A DNA stretch of 14,029 nt from an uncultured Oscillospiraceae bacterium (GCA_910589395.1 CAJUTL010000052.1:1-14029), one strand, 5' to 3'; shown: positions 1-8,090, counted from the stretch's first letter. The notes: a model not told the origin generated them from the letters alone. Program-made: numbers and translations.

Positions 1-2219
1 TGCAGGGCTATAACGTGCTGTACCCCATCGGCTGGGACGCCTTCGGCCTGCCCGCTGAAAACTATGCCATCAAGAACCATGTGCACCCGGCGGAGATTAC
101 CGCGAAGAATATTGCTCATTTCAAGGAGCAGATCCAGTCTCTCGGCATTTCCTTCGACTGGAGCCGGGAGGTCGCCACCACCGACCCGGAGTATTACAAA
201 TGGACCCAGTGGATCTTTTTGCAGCTCTATAAAGCGGGGCTTGCCTACAAAAAGGAAATGAACGTCAACTGGTGTACCAGCTGTAAGTGCGTGCTGGCTA
301 ACGAGGAAGTGGTAAACGGCGTGTGCGAGCGCTGCGGCAGCGAGGTGGTTCACAAGGTGAAAAGCCAGTGGATGCTGAAGATCACCGAATACGCCCAGCG
401 GCTCATCGACGATCTGGAGCTGGTGGATTACCCCGAGCGGGTCAAAACCCAGCAGAAAAACTGGATCGGCCGCTCCACCGGCGCGGAGGTGGATTTTACC
501 ACCAGCGCCGGAGACACGCTGACCATCTATACCACCCGTCCCGATACCCTGTACGGCGCCACCTATATGGTCATTTCTCCGGAGCACCCCTATATTGAAA
601 AATGGGCGGACAAGCTTCAGAACATAGACGCCGTGCGGGAATACCAGCAGGCGGCGGCAAAAAAATCCGATTTTGAGCGCACGGAAATGGCAAAGGAAAA
701 AACCGGTGTAAAGCTCCAGGGCGTTACCGCTACAAACCCGGTAAACGGCCGGGAGATCCCCATTTTCATTTCCGACTATGTGCTGGTTTCCTACGGCACC
801 GGGGCCATTATGGCGGTGCCCGCCCACGATACCAGAGACTGGGATTTTGCCAAGAAATTTGATCTGCCCATCATCGAGGTGGTGCAGGGCGGCAATGTGC
901 AGGAGGCCGCCTTTACCGACTGCGAAACCGGAATCATGGTGAATTCCGGGATCCTGGACGGCCTGACCGTGGAGGAGGCCAAGAAAAAGATCACGGAATT
1001 CCTGGAGGAAAAAGGCATTGGCCATGCCAAGGTCAATTACAAGCTTCGTGACTGGGTGTTCTCCCGCCAGCGGTATTGGGGCGAGCCTATTCCCATGGTC
1101 TACTGTGAGAAATGCGGCTGGCAGCCCTTGCCGGAAAGCGAGCTGCCCCTGACCCTGCCCCAGGTGGATTCCTACGAGCCCACAGATAACGGAGAATCTC
1201 CCCTTTCCAAAATGACGGACTGGGTGAACACCACCTGCCCCCACTGCGGCGGCCCCGCTCAGCGGGAAACGGACACCATGCCCCAGTGGGCCGGTTCCTC
1301 CTGGTATTTCCTGCGGTATATGGATCCCCATAACAGGGAAGCCTTTGCTTCCAAAGAGGCGCTGGAATACTGGTCCCCGGTGGATTGGTACAACGGCGGT
1401 ATGGAGCACACCACCCTGCACCTGCTGTACAGCCGTTTCTGGCACAAATTCCTGTATGACCAGGGCTATGTGCCCACCCCGGAGCCCTATGCCAAGCGCA
1501 CCAGCCACGGTATGATCCTGGGTGAGAACGGCGAGAAGATGAGCAAGTCCCGGGGCAATGTGGTCAACCCGGACGACATCGTGAACGAATACGGCGCCGA
1601 CACCATGCGTCTTTACGAAATGTTTGTAGGCGATTTTGAAAAGGCCGCCCCCTGGAGCAGCGCCGGAGTCAAGGGCTGTCGCCGGTTTGTGGAGCGGTAC
1701 TGGAATTTGCAGAGCTGCCTGTCTCAGGAAAAGGGCCTTCGCCCGGAGCTGGAGGCCATCTTCCACAAAACCATCAAGAAGGTGGGGGAGGATACCGAGA
1801 CCCTGAAGTTCAACACCGCCATCGCGGCGCTTATGACCCTGCTGAACGCCATCTCGGAAAAGGGCGATATCACCAGGGAAGAGCTGAAGCTCTTTACTCT
1901 GCTGTTAAATCCCTTTGCGCCCCATGTCACAGAGGAAATGTGGCAGCTCTGCGGCCTGGGAGAGGACGGGGCTGCCTTGGTGGCCCAGCAGCCCTGGCCG
2001 AAGTATGACGAAGCCAAATGTAAGGAAGATACGGTGGAGATCGTGGTACAGGTCTGCGGTAAGGTTCGTTCCCGCTTGACGGTTTCCGCCGACAGCGGCA
2101 AGGAAGAACTTCTTGCCGCGGCAAAGGCCGATGGAAAAATTGCCGCCGAGATCGCTGGAAAGACGATCGTGAAGGAAATCTGCGTTCCCGGCAAACTGGT
2201 CAATTTGGTGGTAAAGTAA
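1..2219 (+). CDS. leuS: Leucine--tRNA ligase, 5'-truncated by the window edge
   Basis: Cytoplasmic class I aminoacyl-tRNA synthetase that charges tRNA-Leu with leucine. The reading frame runs through the left edge: bases 1-2 complete a codon, and QGYNV precedes the highly conserved segment LYPIGWDAFGLPAEN. About 738 codons are present against roughly 800-810 for bacterial LeuRS, so about 65 residues, including the HIGH signature, lie outside the window. Visible landmarks in order are a zinc-knuckle-like pair (NWCTSC and CERC, about bases 267-345), the CP1 editing domain with TTRPDTLYGATY and GTGAIMAVPAHD, a second cysteine cluster (YCEKCGW with CPHCGG), the MPQWAGSSWYFLRY segment, and the KMSKS loop at 1536-1550. 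An anticodon-binding domain and a C-terminal domain ending VNLVVK complete it. The internal GTG at base 15 is not the start. A terminator follows directly. Family assignment is secure. Confidence 0.98.
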   Translation, partial: QGYNVLYPIGWDAFGLPAENYAIKNHVHPAEITAKNIAHFKEQIQSLGISFDWSREVATTDPEYYKWTQWIFLQLYKAGLAYKKEMNVNWCTSCKCVLANEEVVNGVCERCGSEVVHKVKSQWMLKITEYAQRLIDDLELVDYPERVKTQQKNWIGRSTGAEVDFTTSAGDTLTIYTTRPDTLYGATYMVISPEHPYIEKWADKLQNIDAVREYQQAAAKKSDFERTEMAKEKTGVKLQGVTATNPVNGREIPIFISDYVLVSYGTGAIMAVPAHDTRDWDFAKKFDLPIIEVVQGGNVQEAAFTDCETGIMVNSGILDGLTVEEAKKKITEFLEEKGIGHAKVNYKLRDWVFSRQRYWGEPIPMVYCEKCGWQPLPESELPLTLPQVDSYEPTDNGESPLSKMTDWVNTTCPHCGGPAQRETDTMPQWAGSSWYFLRYMDPHNREAFASKEALEYWSPVDWYNGGMEHTTLHLLYSRFWHKFLYDQGYVPTPEPYAKRTSHGMILGENGEKMSKSRGNVVNPDDIVNEYGADTMRLYEMFVGDFEKAAPWSSAGVKGCRRFVERYWNLQSCLSQEKGLRPELEAIFHKTIKKVGEDTETLKFNTAIAALMTLLNAISEKGDITREELKLFTLLLNPFAPHVTEEMWQLCGLGEDGAALVAQQPWPKYDEAKCKEDTVEIVVQVCGKVRSRLTVSADSGKEELLAAAKADGKIAAEIAGKTIVKEICVPGKLVNLVVK

Positions 2220-2241
2220 TTACGCAAAGAGAAAAACAAAG

Positions 2242-2290
2242 GATCCGTCCTTCGGGAGATAGCTCTCCGAAGGGCGGATCTTTTGTTTCT
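2242..2290. terminator. Strong intrinsic terminator, probably bidirectional
   Basis: Arms 2242-2259 and 2264-2280 pair over 17 bp with one wobble and one bulged base around a 4-base loop (TAGC). A T-rich run (TTTTGTTT) follows on the plus strand. On the minus strand the stem is followed by a T-rich stretch complementary to 2225-2240. It lies between convergent leuS and the hydroxyacid dehydrogenase gene, so it can serve both. Confidence 0.92.
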
Positions 2291-2310
2291 ATGAGAAGCT
2301 GTCAGGGGGT

Positions 2311-3264
2311 TCAGCAAACCTGATTTTTCACGGTACCGGAAAGCCAACTCTTCAGGTTGTCAAAGACGATGGCCGCCCGGCGCTCCAAGGCTTCCCGGGT
2401 GGCAAAGGCCACATGGGGCGTCAGAATAGTATTGGGCGCGGCGGTCAGGGGGTGGTCCTTCGGAATCGGCGGTTCCATTTCAAATACATCGATCCCTGCG
2501 GCGGCGATCCTGCCCTCTTGCAACAGCTCCGCCAGGGCGGCATTGTCCACAATGGGCCCCCGGGCGGTGTTTATCAGCATGGCGGTGGGTTTCATGCGCT
2601 CCAGCTGCTCCCGGCTGATAAGGTTCAAGGTGCGGCTGTTCTGCGGCACATGAATGCTCACAATATCACTTTGCCCCATCAGATCTTCCAGGGGGAGAAA
2701 TGTTACCCCCAATTTTTCCAGCTCTGACTTTACCGTGCGGCTGTGGGCCAGCACCTTCATACCGAAGGCCAACGCGATGCGGATCACCGCCGTGCCAATT
2801 TTTCCGGCGCCCACCACCCCCAGGGTCTTGCCGAAAAGCTCTGTGCCGATCAGGCCTTCCTTGGTGCCTTCCCGGCGGGCAGCACAGTCGCAGGGAAAAA
2901 GCCGCCGGGACAGGGCGAGCATCAGGCCGAAGGCAAGCTCGGCCACGGCAATATCGGAATAGCCGGAGGCATTGGAAACGGCGATCCCTTTTTCCTTACA
3001 GGCGTCCAGCTCCACATGGTCCACCCCGGTAAAGGCGATATCCAGATACCGAAGCCTCTTTCCAGCATGGATCGCCTCAGCGGGAAAGTGCATGTTTGCC
3101 AGCAGAACGGCGTCCGCGTCCTCTACCCGGCGGCAAAGCTCCGCGGTGCTTTCCGGCCTTGCGGAATAAGAAATGAACTCATGGCCCAGCGCACGGATGT
3201 CTCCTGCATACTGCTCCAGCAGCTTCGGACTGATGCCCAGAGGTTCCGCCAATACGATTTTCAT
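2311..3264 (-). CDS. NAD(P)-dependent D-isomer-specific 2-hydroxyacid dehydrogenase
   Basis: Predicted soluble oxidoreductase interconverting a 2-oxoacid and its D-2-hydroxyacid; the substrate cannot be read from sequence. The protein is 317 aa, normal for the family. The N-terminal substrate domain is followed by the nucleotide-binding fold with GAGKIG at residues 152-157. The catalytic triad of the family is visible: Arg235 in NTARGPIVD, Glu264 in DVFEMEPP, and His284 in LTPH. After the second Rossmann strand the sequence reads AHSRT (173-177) instead of an acidic residue, which hints at NADP(H) preference; this is inference. The start at 3264 is chosen because a GAAGGAGAG ribosome binding site sits just upstream and MKIVLAEP begins a normal first strand. 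A longer frame to 3339 lacks any such signal. It is transcribed divergently from the rhamnose operon. Alternatives are a glyoxylate/hydroxypyruvate reductase, phosphoglycerate dehydrogenase-like or D-lactate dehydrogenase-like enzyme. Confidence 0.93.
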   Translation of the reverse strand: MKIVLAEPLGISPKLLEQYAGDIRALGHEFISYSARPESTAELCRRVEDADAVLLANMHFPAEAIHAGKRLRYLDIAFTGVDHVELDACKEKGIAVSNASGYSDIAVAELAFGLMLALSRRLFPCDCAARREGTKEGLIGTELFGKTLGVVGAGKIGTAVIRIALAFGMKVLAHSRTVKSELEKLGVTFLPLEDLMGQSDIVSIHVPQNSRTLNLISREQLERMKPTAMLINTARGPIVDNAALAELLQEGRIAAAGIDVFEMEPPIPKDHPLTAAPNTILTPHVAFATREALERRAAIVFDNLKSWLSGTVKNQVC

Positions 3265-3310
3265 GGAATGCTCTCCTTCTTTTTGGAAATGTGCAGTCTG
3301 TCTGCCACCT

Positions 3311-3339
3311 ATTGTACACCTGACGATAAAAAAGCGCAA
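3311..3339 (-). promoter_or_regulatory. Putative promoter of the 2-hydroxyacid dehydrogenase gene
   Basis: Read on the minus strand, TTGCGC (complement of 3334-3339) and TACAAT (complement of 3311-3316) are separated by 17 bp. The -10 element is good and the -35 weak (3 of 6). The predicted transcript would start about 40 bases before the ATG at 3264. Confidence 0.55.
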
Positions 3340-3359
3340 ATAAAAAAGATAAATTTTGG

Positions 3360-3388
3360 TTGAATTTTACAGCTCGCCAGTGTATGAT
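3360..3388 (+). promoter_or_regulatory. Putative promoter of the rhamnose operon
   Basis: TTGAAT (3360-3365), a 17-bp spacer and TATGAT (3383-3388) match sigma-A/sigma-70 elements at 4 and 5 of 6 positions. An A/T-rich tract (about 3327-3359) immediately upstream could act as an UP-type element. The leader to the GTG at 3463 would be about 68 bases. No convincing inverted-repeat operator or cre site was identified. Confidence 0.65.
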
Positions 3389-3462
3389 GGTAGGAAAGAC
3401 TTGGGATCGAAAGAAGGCGTGCGGTGTTTTACGGACCGGGCGCACAGAAGGAAGGGAAGCCT

Positions 3463-4761
3463 GTGAAGCGTTATCTTGCTGTGGATATCGGCGCGTCCTC
3501 CGGGCGGCACATTTTGGGCTGGTGGGAAGACGGTGTGCTGAAAACAGAGGAGGTCTACCGTTTTAAAAACGGCGTCGACGAGAAAAACGGCCATTTGGTC
3601 TGGAATGTGGAGCGGCTGGAGCGGGAGGTCCGCGCGGGAATTGACGCCGCCCTTGAGAAATGCCCGGAAATCGAGAGCCTTTCCATCGATACCTGGGGAG
3701 TGGACTATGTGCTTTTCCGGGGAGACGAGCCGGTGTTTCCCTGCTATGCCTACCGGGACAGCCGCACCGAGGCTGTGATTGAAAAGGTGCACGAAAAAGT
3801 ACCCTTTGAAGAGCTGTACGCCCGTACCGGCATTCAGTTCCAGCCCTTTAATACCGTCTATCAGCTTTATGCCGACAAGGAGGCGGGACGCTTGGAGGGG
3901 GCGGACGGATACCTGATGCTTCCCGAATATCTCATGTGGAGGCTGTGCGGAAAAAAAGCCCACGAGTACACCAACGCCACCACCACCGGCCTTGTCAACG
4001 CCGTTTCCGGCGCCTTTGACAAAGTGATCCTGGAAAAGCTGGGCCTGCCTTCGGCGCTTTTCGGAGAGCTTTCCCAGCCGGGGACTGTTTTGGGAGAATA
4101 CCAGGGGATCGAGGTGATTTTGTGCCCTACTCATGATACCGCTAGCGCGGTAGAGGGAATTCCCATGGAGGAAGAGGGGCTTTTTCTTTCCTCCGGCACC
4201 TGGAGCCTTCTGGGGGCGAAGCTTCCCCGGCCCGTTACCACGCCGGAAAGCCTTGCCGCCAATTTCTCTAATGAGGGCGGCGTGGGCTACGTGCGGTATC
4301 TGAAAAACATCATGGGCATGTGGATGGCAAATACTCTTCGGGAGGAGCTGTGTCCGGGAAAGCCCTTTCCTGAGCTTCAGCGGGAGGCGGAGGAAAGCGG
4401 CTATGAAGGCCTTGTGGACGTGACAAGTCAGAGCTTCCTTGCCCCGAAAAGCATGGAAAGAGCGGTAAAAGCCGCCTTGCTGGAAAACGGCTTTCCGGCG
4501 CCCGAAACGGTGGGGGATTATTTCCGTTGCGCCTACCGCTCTCTGGCGATAGGCTATGGAAAGGCCGTGAGAGAGCTGGAAGAGCTTACCGGCAGGCGCT
4601 ATGAAACGCTGTATATCGTAGGCGGCGGGGCGAAAAATCAGTTTCTGAACGCCCTTACCGAGCAGGAAACCGGAAAGAGGGTGGCGGCCCTTCCCATTGA
4701 GGCCACCGCTCTTGGAAATTTGCAATGCCAAATCAAGGCGGCCGACGCCGCCCGAAAATAA
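3463..4761 (+). CDS. rhaB: Rhamnulokinase (FGGY family sugar kinase)
   Basis: Phosphorylates L-rhamnulose at C1 with ATP, the second step of L-rhamnose breakdown in the cytoplasm. The 432-aa protein has the N-terminal phosphate loop DIGASSGR (residues 8-15), the rhamnulokinase-type IDTWGVDYV (75-83), YRDSRT (97-102), GIQFQPFNT (123-131), NATTT (171-175), the catalytic-Asp segment PTHDTASAV with Asp225, SSGTWSLLG (243-251), NEGG (270-273) and the C-terminal nucleotide site IVGGGAKNQFLN (385-396). These shared segments with E. coli RhaB separate it from other FGGY kinases. The start is taken at GTG 3463, after a GGAAGGGA ribosome binding site, because it puts the phosphate loop at the usual distance. 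An upstream GTG at 3424 is in frame but adds an atypical leader. It is first in the operon, 13 bp before fucO. The protein stops soon after EATALGN, about 40-50 residues earlier than E. coli RhaB. Confidence 0.95.
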   Translation: MKRYLAVDIGASSGRHILGWWEDGVLKTEEVYRFKNGVDEKNGHLVWNVERLEREVRAGIDAALEKCPEIESLSIDTWGVDYVLFRGDEPVFPCYAYRDSRTEAVIEKVHEKVPFEELYARTGIQFQPFNTVYQLYADKEAGRLEGADGYLMLPEYLMWRLCGKKAHEYTNATTTGLVNAVSGAFDKVILEKLGLPSALFGELSQPGTVLGEYQGIEVILCPTHDTASAVEGIPMEEEGLFLSSGTWSLLGAKLPRPVTTPESLAANFSNEGGVGYVRYLKNIMGMWMANTLREELCPGKPFPELQREAEESGYEGLVDVTSQSFLAPKSMERAVKAALLENGFPAPETVGDYFRCAYRSLAIGYGKAVRELEELTGRRYETLYIVGGGAKNQFLNALTEQETGKRVAALPIEATALGNLQCQIKAADAARK

Positions 4762-4774
4762 AGGAGAGGTTATC

Positions 4775-5923
4775 ATGTCAAACCGTATTGTGTTAAACAC
4801 CATTTCCCACCATGGAGCCGGGGCCATCGAAAATATCGTTCCCGAGCTGACCGCTCGGAATTATCAAAAGGCTTTTGTCTGTACCGATCCGGATCTTTTG
4901 AAATTCAAGGTCGCCCAGAAGGTCACGGAGCTTTTCGACAAGGCCGGCTTTGCCTATGAGGTCTACAGTGATGTAAAGGCCAACCCCACCATTGAAAATG
5001 TGCAAAACGGTGTAAAGGCCTATCATCAAAGCGGAGCAGACTGCATTGTGGCCATCGGCGGCGGGTCCGCTATGGATACCGCCAAAGCTATTGGCATCAT
5101 TGTCAATAACCCGGAATTTGCCGATGTGCGCAGCCTTGAGGGGGTGGCTCCTACGAAGAACCACGCTGTGTTTACCATCGCTGTTCCCACCACAGCCGGT
5201 ACTGCCGCTGAGGTCACCATCAATTACGTGATCACCGATGTGGAGAAGAAGCGGAAATTTGTCTGTGTAGACGTAAACGATATCCCTGAGGTCGCTGTGG
5301 TAGATCCCGATATGATGGCCTCCATGCCCAAGGGCCTTACCGCTGCCACCGGTATGGACGCCCTGACCCACGCCATTGAGGGCTATATCACCAAGGGTGC
5401 CTGTGCCATTTCCGATATGTTCCACCTGGAGGCGATCCGGTTGATTTCCCAAAGCCTGCGCGCCGCGGTAAACAACGAGCCCGCCGGGCGCGAGGGTATG
5501 GCGCTGGGTCAGTATATTGCGGGCATGGGCTTTTCCAATGTGGGCCTGGGCATCGTGCACAGCATGGCCCACGGCTTGTCCGCCCTGTATGATACTCCCC
5601 ACGGCGTGGCCTGCGCGATCATTCTGCCCACCGGTCTGGAATACAACAAGAGCGTGGCCGGGTCCCGCTATCGCGCGATAGGCAGGGCCATGGGCGTTGA
5701 TGGGATCGACGCCATGACGGAAGCGGAGGCCGCCGACGCCGCCATCGCCGCGGTAAAGCAGCTTTCCGCCGATGTGGGAATCCCCGCCGGCCTGCAAGGC
5801 ATTTTGAAGGAGGAAGACGTTCAGTTCCTGTCCGAAAGCGCCTTTGCGGACGCCTGCTGCCCCGGCAACCCCAGAGATACCAGTGTGGAAGAGATCGCCG
5901 CCCTGTACCGCGGTCTGATGTAA
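4775..5923 (+). CDS. fucO: Lactaldehyde reductase (iron-dependent alcohol dehydrogenase)
   Basis: Reduces the L-lactaldehyde released by the rhamnulose-1-phosphate aldolase to L-1,2-propanediol, using NADH, which regenerates NAD under anaerobic conditions. The 382-aa length matches E. coli FucO. The group III alcohol dehydrogenase features are present: GGGS (95-98) in the nucleotide-binding region, PTTAGTAAE (138-146), and the metal ligands Asp195, His199, His262 and His276 (in GMDALTHAIEGY, HSMAHG and DTPHG), each one residue short of the E. coli positions as I recall them. The start ATG at 4775 follows an AAGGAGAGGT ribosome binding site. A longer in-frame reading from 4697 would overlap rhaB and is not supported. 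It lies 13 bp after rhaB and 12 bp before rhaA. In some anaerobes related enzymes act on other aldehydes or glycerol, but the operon context strongly favours lactaldehyde. Confidence 0.95.
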   Translation: MSNRIVLNTISHHGAGAIENIVPELTARNYQKAFVCTDPDLLKFKVAQKVTELFDKAGFAYEVYSDVKANPTIENVQNGVKAYHQSGADCIVAIGGGSAMDTAKAIGIIVNNPEFADVRSLEGVAPTKNHAVFTIAVPTTAGTAAEVTINYVITDVEKKRKFVCVDVNDIPEVAVVDPDMMASMPKGLTAATGMDALTHAIEGYITKGACAISDMFHLEAIRLISQSLRAAVNNEPAGREGMALGQYIAGMGFSNVGLGIVHSMAHGLSALYDTPHGVACAIILPTGLEYNKSVAGSRYRAIGRAMGVDGIDAMTEAEAADAAIAAVKQLSADVGIPAGLQGILKEEDVQFLSESAFADACCPGNPRDTSVEEIAALYRGLM

Positions 5924-5935
5924 AGGAGAAAAAGC

Positions 5936-7183
5936 ATGAGCTTTGAGGAAGCAAAGAAAAAATATAAGGCGCTGGGCGTTGACGCGGAGGCCGCCATCAG
6001 GAAGCTGCAAACAGTGCCGGTGTCCCTCCACTGCTGGCAGGGGGACGATGTGCGGGGCTTCGATACCGACCCCACTAAGCCCCTGACCGGCGGCATTCAA
6101 ACCACTGGCAATTATCCAGGCCGCGCCAGAAACCCGGAGGAGCTGATGGCCGATCTCGACAAGGTGATCTCTCTGGTCCCCGGCAAGGTAAAGCTGAATC
6201 TCCACGCCAGCTATGCTATTTTCGAAGAGGGGGAATGGGTGGATCGGGATCAGCTGGAGCCCAGGCATTTTCAAAAATGGGTGGACTTCTGCAAGGAGAG
6301 AAAGCTGGGCTGTGATTTTAACCCTACCTTTTTCAGTCACCCAAAGTGCGATCCTTTGACCCTGTCCTCTCCCAACGAGGAGACCAGGAAATTCTGGGTG
6401 GAGCACGGCAAGGCCTGCGTCCGCATTTCCCAGTACCTGGCGGAGGAGCTGGGGGAGCCCTGCGTGATGAATATCTGGACGGGCGACGGCTATAAGGATA
6501 TCCCGGCGGATCGCATCGGACCCCGCCTGCGCTATAAGCAGTCCTTTGATGAGATCCTGTCCGAGCCCTTCGATAAGACTATGGTCTATCCCTGCGCGGA
6601 ATCCAAGGTGTTCGGCATCGGCGTGGAAAGCTATACCGTTGGCAGCTCCGAGTGGTGCCTGAAGTATGCGTCCGGCCGGGATGACTGCATCTGCCTTTTG
6701 GATAACGGCCACTATCACCCCACAGAGCTGGTCAGCGATAAAATTTCCGCCATTCTCGCCTATGACGAGAAGCTGGCGCTGCATGTGACCCGTGGGGTAC
6801 GTTGGGACAGCGACCATGTGGTATTGTTCGACGATGAAACAAAGGAGATTGCCAGGGAGGTCGTCCGCTGCGGCATTGACCGGGTGTTCCTGGCCCTGGA
6901 TTATTTTGACGCCTCCGTAAACCGCGTTTCCGCCTGGGCCACGGGCTTCCGCAGCTTCCAAAAGGCGCTGCTGTTTGCCCTGCTGCAGCCGGTGGAGGAA
7001 CTGGAGGCCCTCCAGGACAGCGGAAACTTCAGCAAGCTGATGGTAATGCAGGAGGAGCTGAAAACCATGCCCTTCGGCGAGATCTGGGACGAATACTGCC
7101 GTGTGTGCGGAAAGCCGCTGGACGGCCAGTGGTATTCCCAGGCGGAGGAATATGAAAAAGAGGTGCTGCGGCATCGCGTTTGA
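5936..7183 (+). CDS. rhaA: L-rhamnose isomerase
   Basis: Converts L-rhamnose to L-rhamnulose, the first committed step of the pathway; a metal-dependent TIM-barrel enzyme of the cytoplasm. The 415-aa protein is close to the roughly 419 aa of the E. coli enzyme and full length. Family segments are CWQGDDVRGF (33-42), TGNYPGRARN (57-66), KLNLHASYAIF (86-96), CDFNPTFFSHP (126-136), GVESYTVGSSEW (229-240), LDNGHYHPTE (255-264), LHVTRGVRWDSDH (282-294) and LDYFDASVNR (321-330). These carry the acidic and histidine residues expected to bind the two metal ions (Glu231, Asp256, His283, Asp291, Asp293, Asp325). The ATG at 5936 follows an AAAGGAG ribosome binding site placed directly at the fucO stop codon. 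It is the third gene of the operon, 36 bp before rhaD. Confidence 0.97.
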   Translation: MSFEEAKKKYKALGVDAEAAIRKLQTVPVSLHCWQGDDVRGFDTDPTKPLTGGIQTTGNYPGRARNPEELMADLDKVISLVPGKVKLNLHASYAIFEEGEWVDRDQLEPRHFQKWVDFCKERKLGCDFNPTFFSHPKCDPLTLSSPNEETRKFWVEHGKACVRISQYLAEELGEPCVMNIWTGDGYKDIPADRIGPRLRYKQSFDEILSEPFDKTMVYPCAESKVFGIGVESYTVGSSEWCLKYASGRDDCICLLDNGHYHPTELVSDKISAILAYDEKLALHVTRGVRWDSDHVVLFDDETKEIAREVVRCGIDRVFLALDYFDASVNRVSAWATGFRSFQKALLFALLQPVEELEALQDSGNFSKLMVMQEELKTMPFGEIWDEYCRVCGKPLDGQWYSQAEEYEKEVLRHRV

Positions 7184-7219
7184 CGCGGTGTTTCACAAAG
7201 CGAAGAAAGGAATGGTATC

Positions 7220-8035
7220 GTGAAAAATATTCTGGAAGCGCCCTTTATTACAGAAATGCGGAATACCACCGCCAATATGTACCGCCTGGGCTGGGACGAG
7301 AGAAACGGCGGCAATATCAGCTGCCTGCTGGACGAAAAGGAGGCGGGGGAGTATCTGGAGCTGAACTGTGTGCTCCGGGAGATCCCCATCGGATTTGAGG
7401 CAAAGCCCTTAGTCGGCAAGCTCTTCCTTGTCACCGGTACGGGAAAATATTTTAAGAATATAAACGATGATCCGGAAAATAACCTGGGCATTATCCGGAT
7501 CGGGGAAGACGGCAAAACCGCCCAGCTGCTCTGGGGTTATGGAGACGGCGGCAGGTTTACCAGCGAGCTGCCCGCCCACCTGATGAGCCACATGGCGCGC
7601 CTGAGCATCGATCCGGAAAACCGGGTGGTCATGCACTGCCACCCCACCTATACGCTGGCCATGAATTTTATTCACGAGCTGGACGAAAAGAAATTCACCC
7701 ATACCCTGTGGGAAATGTGCACCGAATGCATCGTTGTTTTCCCGGATGGCGTCGGCGTGCTGCCCTGGATGCTTTGCGGCACCAACGCCATTGGGGAAGC
7801 CACCGCCGAAAAAATGAAGGAATTTCGCCTGGTGGTCTGGGGCATGCACGGCATTTACGGCGCGGGTAAAACCATGGACGAGACCTTCGGCCTGATCGAA
7901 ACTGTGGAAAAGGCCGCCCAGATCTATATGCAGATCGCCCACCTTCCCCGAAAAAACACTATCAGGGACACGGAGCTGCAGGAGCTTGCGGAAGCCTTTG
8001 GCGTCTCCTACCGCAGAGATTTCCTGGAGCTTTAA
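7220..8035 (+). CDS. rhaD: Rhamnulose-1-phosphate aldolase (class II)
   Basis: Cleaves L-rhamnulose-1-phosphate into dihydroxyacetone phosphate and L-lactaldehyde; the latter is the substrate of the fucO product in the same operon. The 271-aa protein is near the 274 aa of E. coli RhaD. The zinc ligands and catalytic acid of the family are in place: Glu116 (TSELPAH), His139 and His141 (MHCHPT) and His210 (GMHGIYG). The N-terminal segment NGGNIS (29-34) is the phosphate-binding type seen in class II fuculose/rhamnulose aldolases. The start is a GTG at 7220 after an AAGAAAGGAAT ribosome binding site; an ATG at 7213 is out of frame and hits a stop after three codons. It is last in the operon and is followed by a terminator at 8091-8130. 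Confidence 0.96.
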   Translation: MKNILEAPFITEMRNTTANMYRLGWDERNGGNISCLLDEKEAGEYLELNCVLREIPIGFEAKPLVGKLFLVTGTGKYFKNINDDPENNLGIIRIGEDGKTAQLLWGYGDGGRFTSELPAHLMSHMARLSIDPENRVVMHCHPTYTLAMNFIHELDEKKFTHTLWEMCTECIVVFPDGVGVLPWMLCGTNAIGEATAEKMKEFRLVVWGMHGIYGAGKTMDETFGLIETVEKAAQIYMQIAHLPRKNTIRDTELQELAEAFGVSYRRDFLEL

Positions 8036-8090
8036 CTCAAAAGCAGCAGTCCAACGCAATGGCACTTCGGTTTTTTGCTTTTGCATACGT

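Noticed and set aside
3389..3462. CcpA cre-like site downstream of the rhamnose promoter (around TTGGGATCGAAAG)
   Set aside because: Only a partial match to the cre consensus, with mismatches at conserved positions.
4697..4774. Longer N-terminus of the lactaldehyde reductase
   Set aside because: The extension overlaps the rhaB 3' end, is unlike any alcohol dehydrogenase, and the ATG at 4775 has an excellent ribosome binding site and gives the expected length.
3367..4827. A 486-codon minus-strand open frame opposite rhaB
   Set aside because: Antisense shadow of a well-supported kinase gene, and it spans the divergent promoter region.
4793..7174. A 793-codon open frame on the minus strand opposite fucO and rhaA
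   Set aside because: It is a shadow of two confidently identified genes on the plus strand. It has no ribosome binding site or promoter, no recognisable motif, and an unusual His/Gly/Gln-rich composition expected from reading GC-rich codons backwards.
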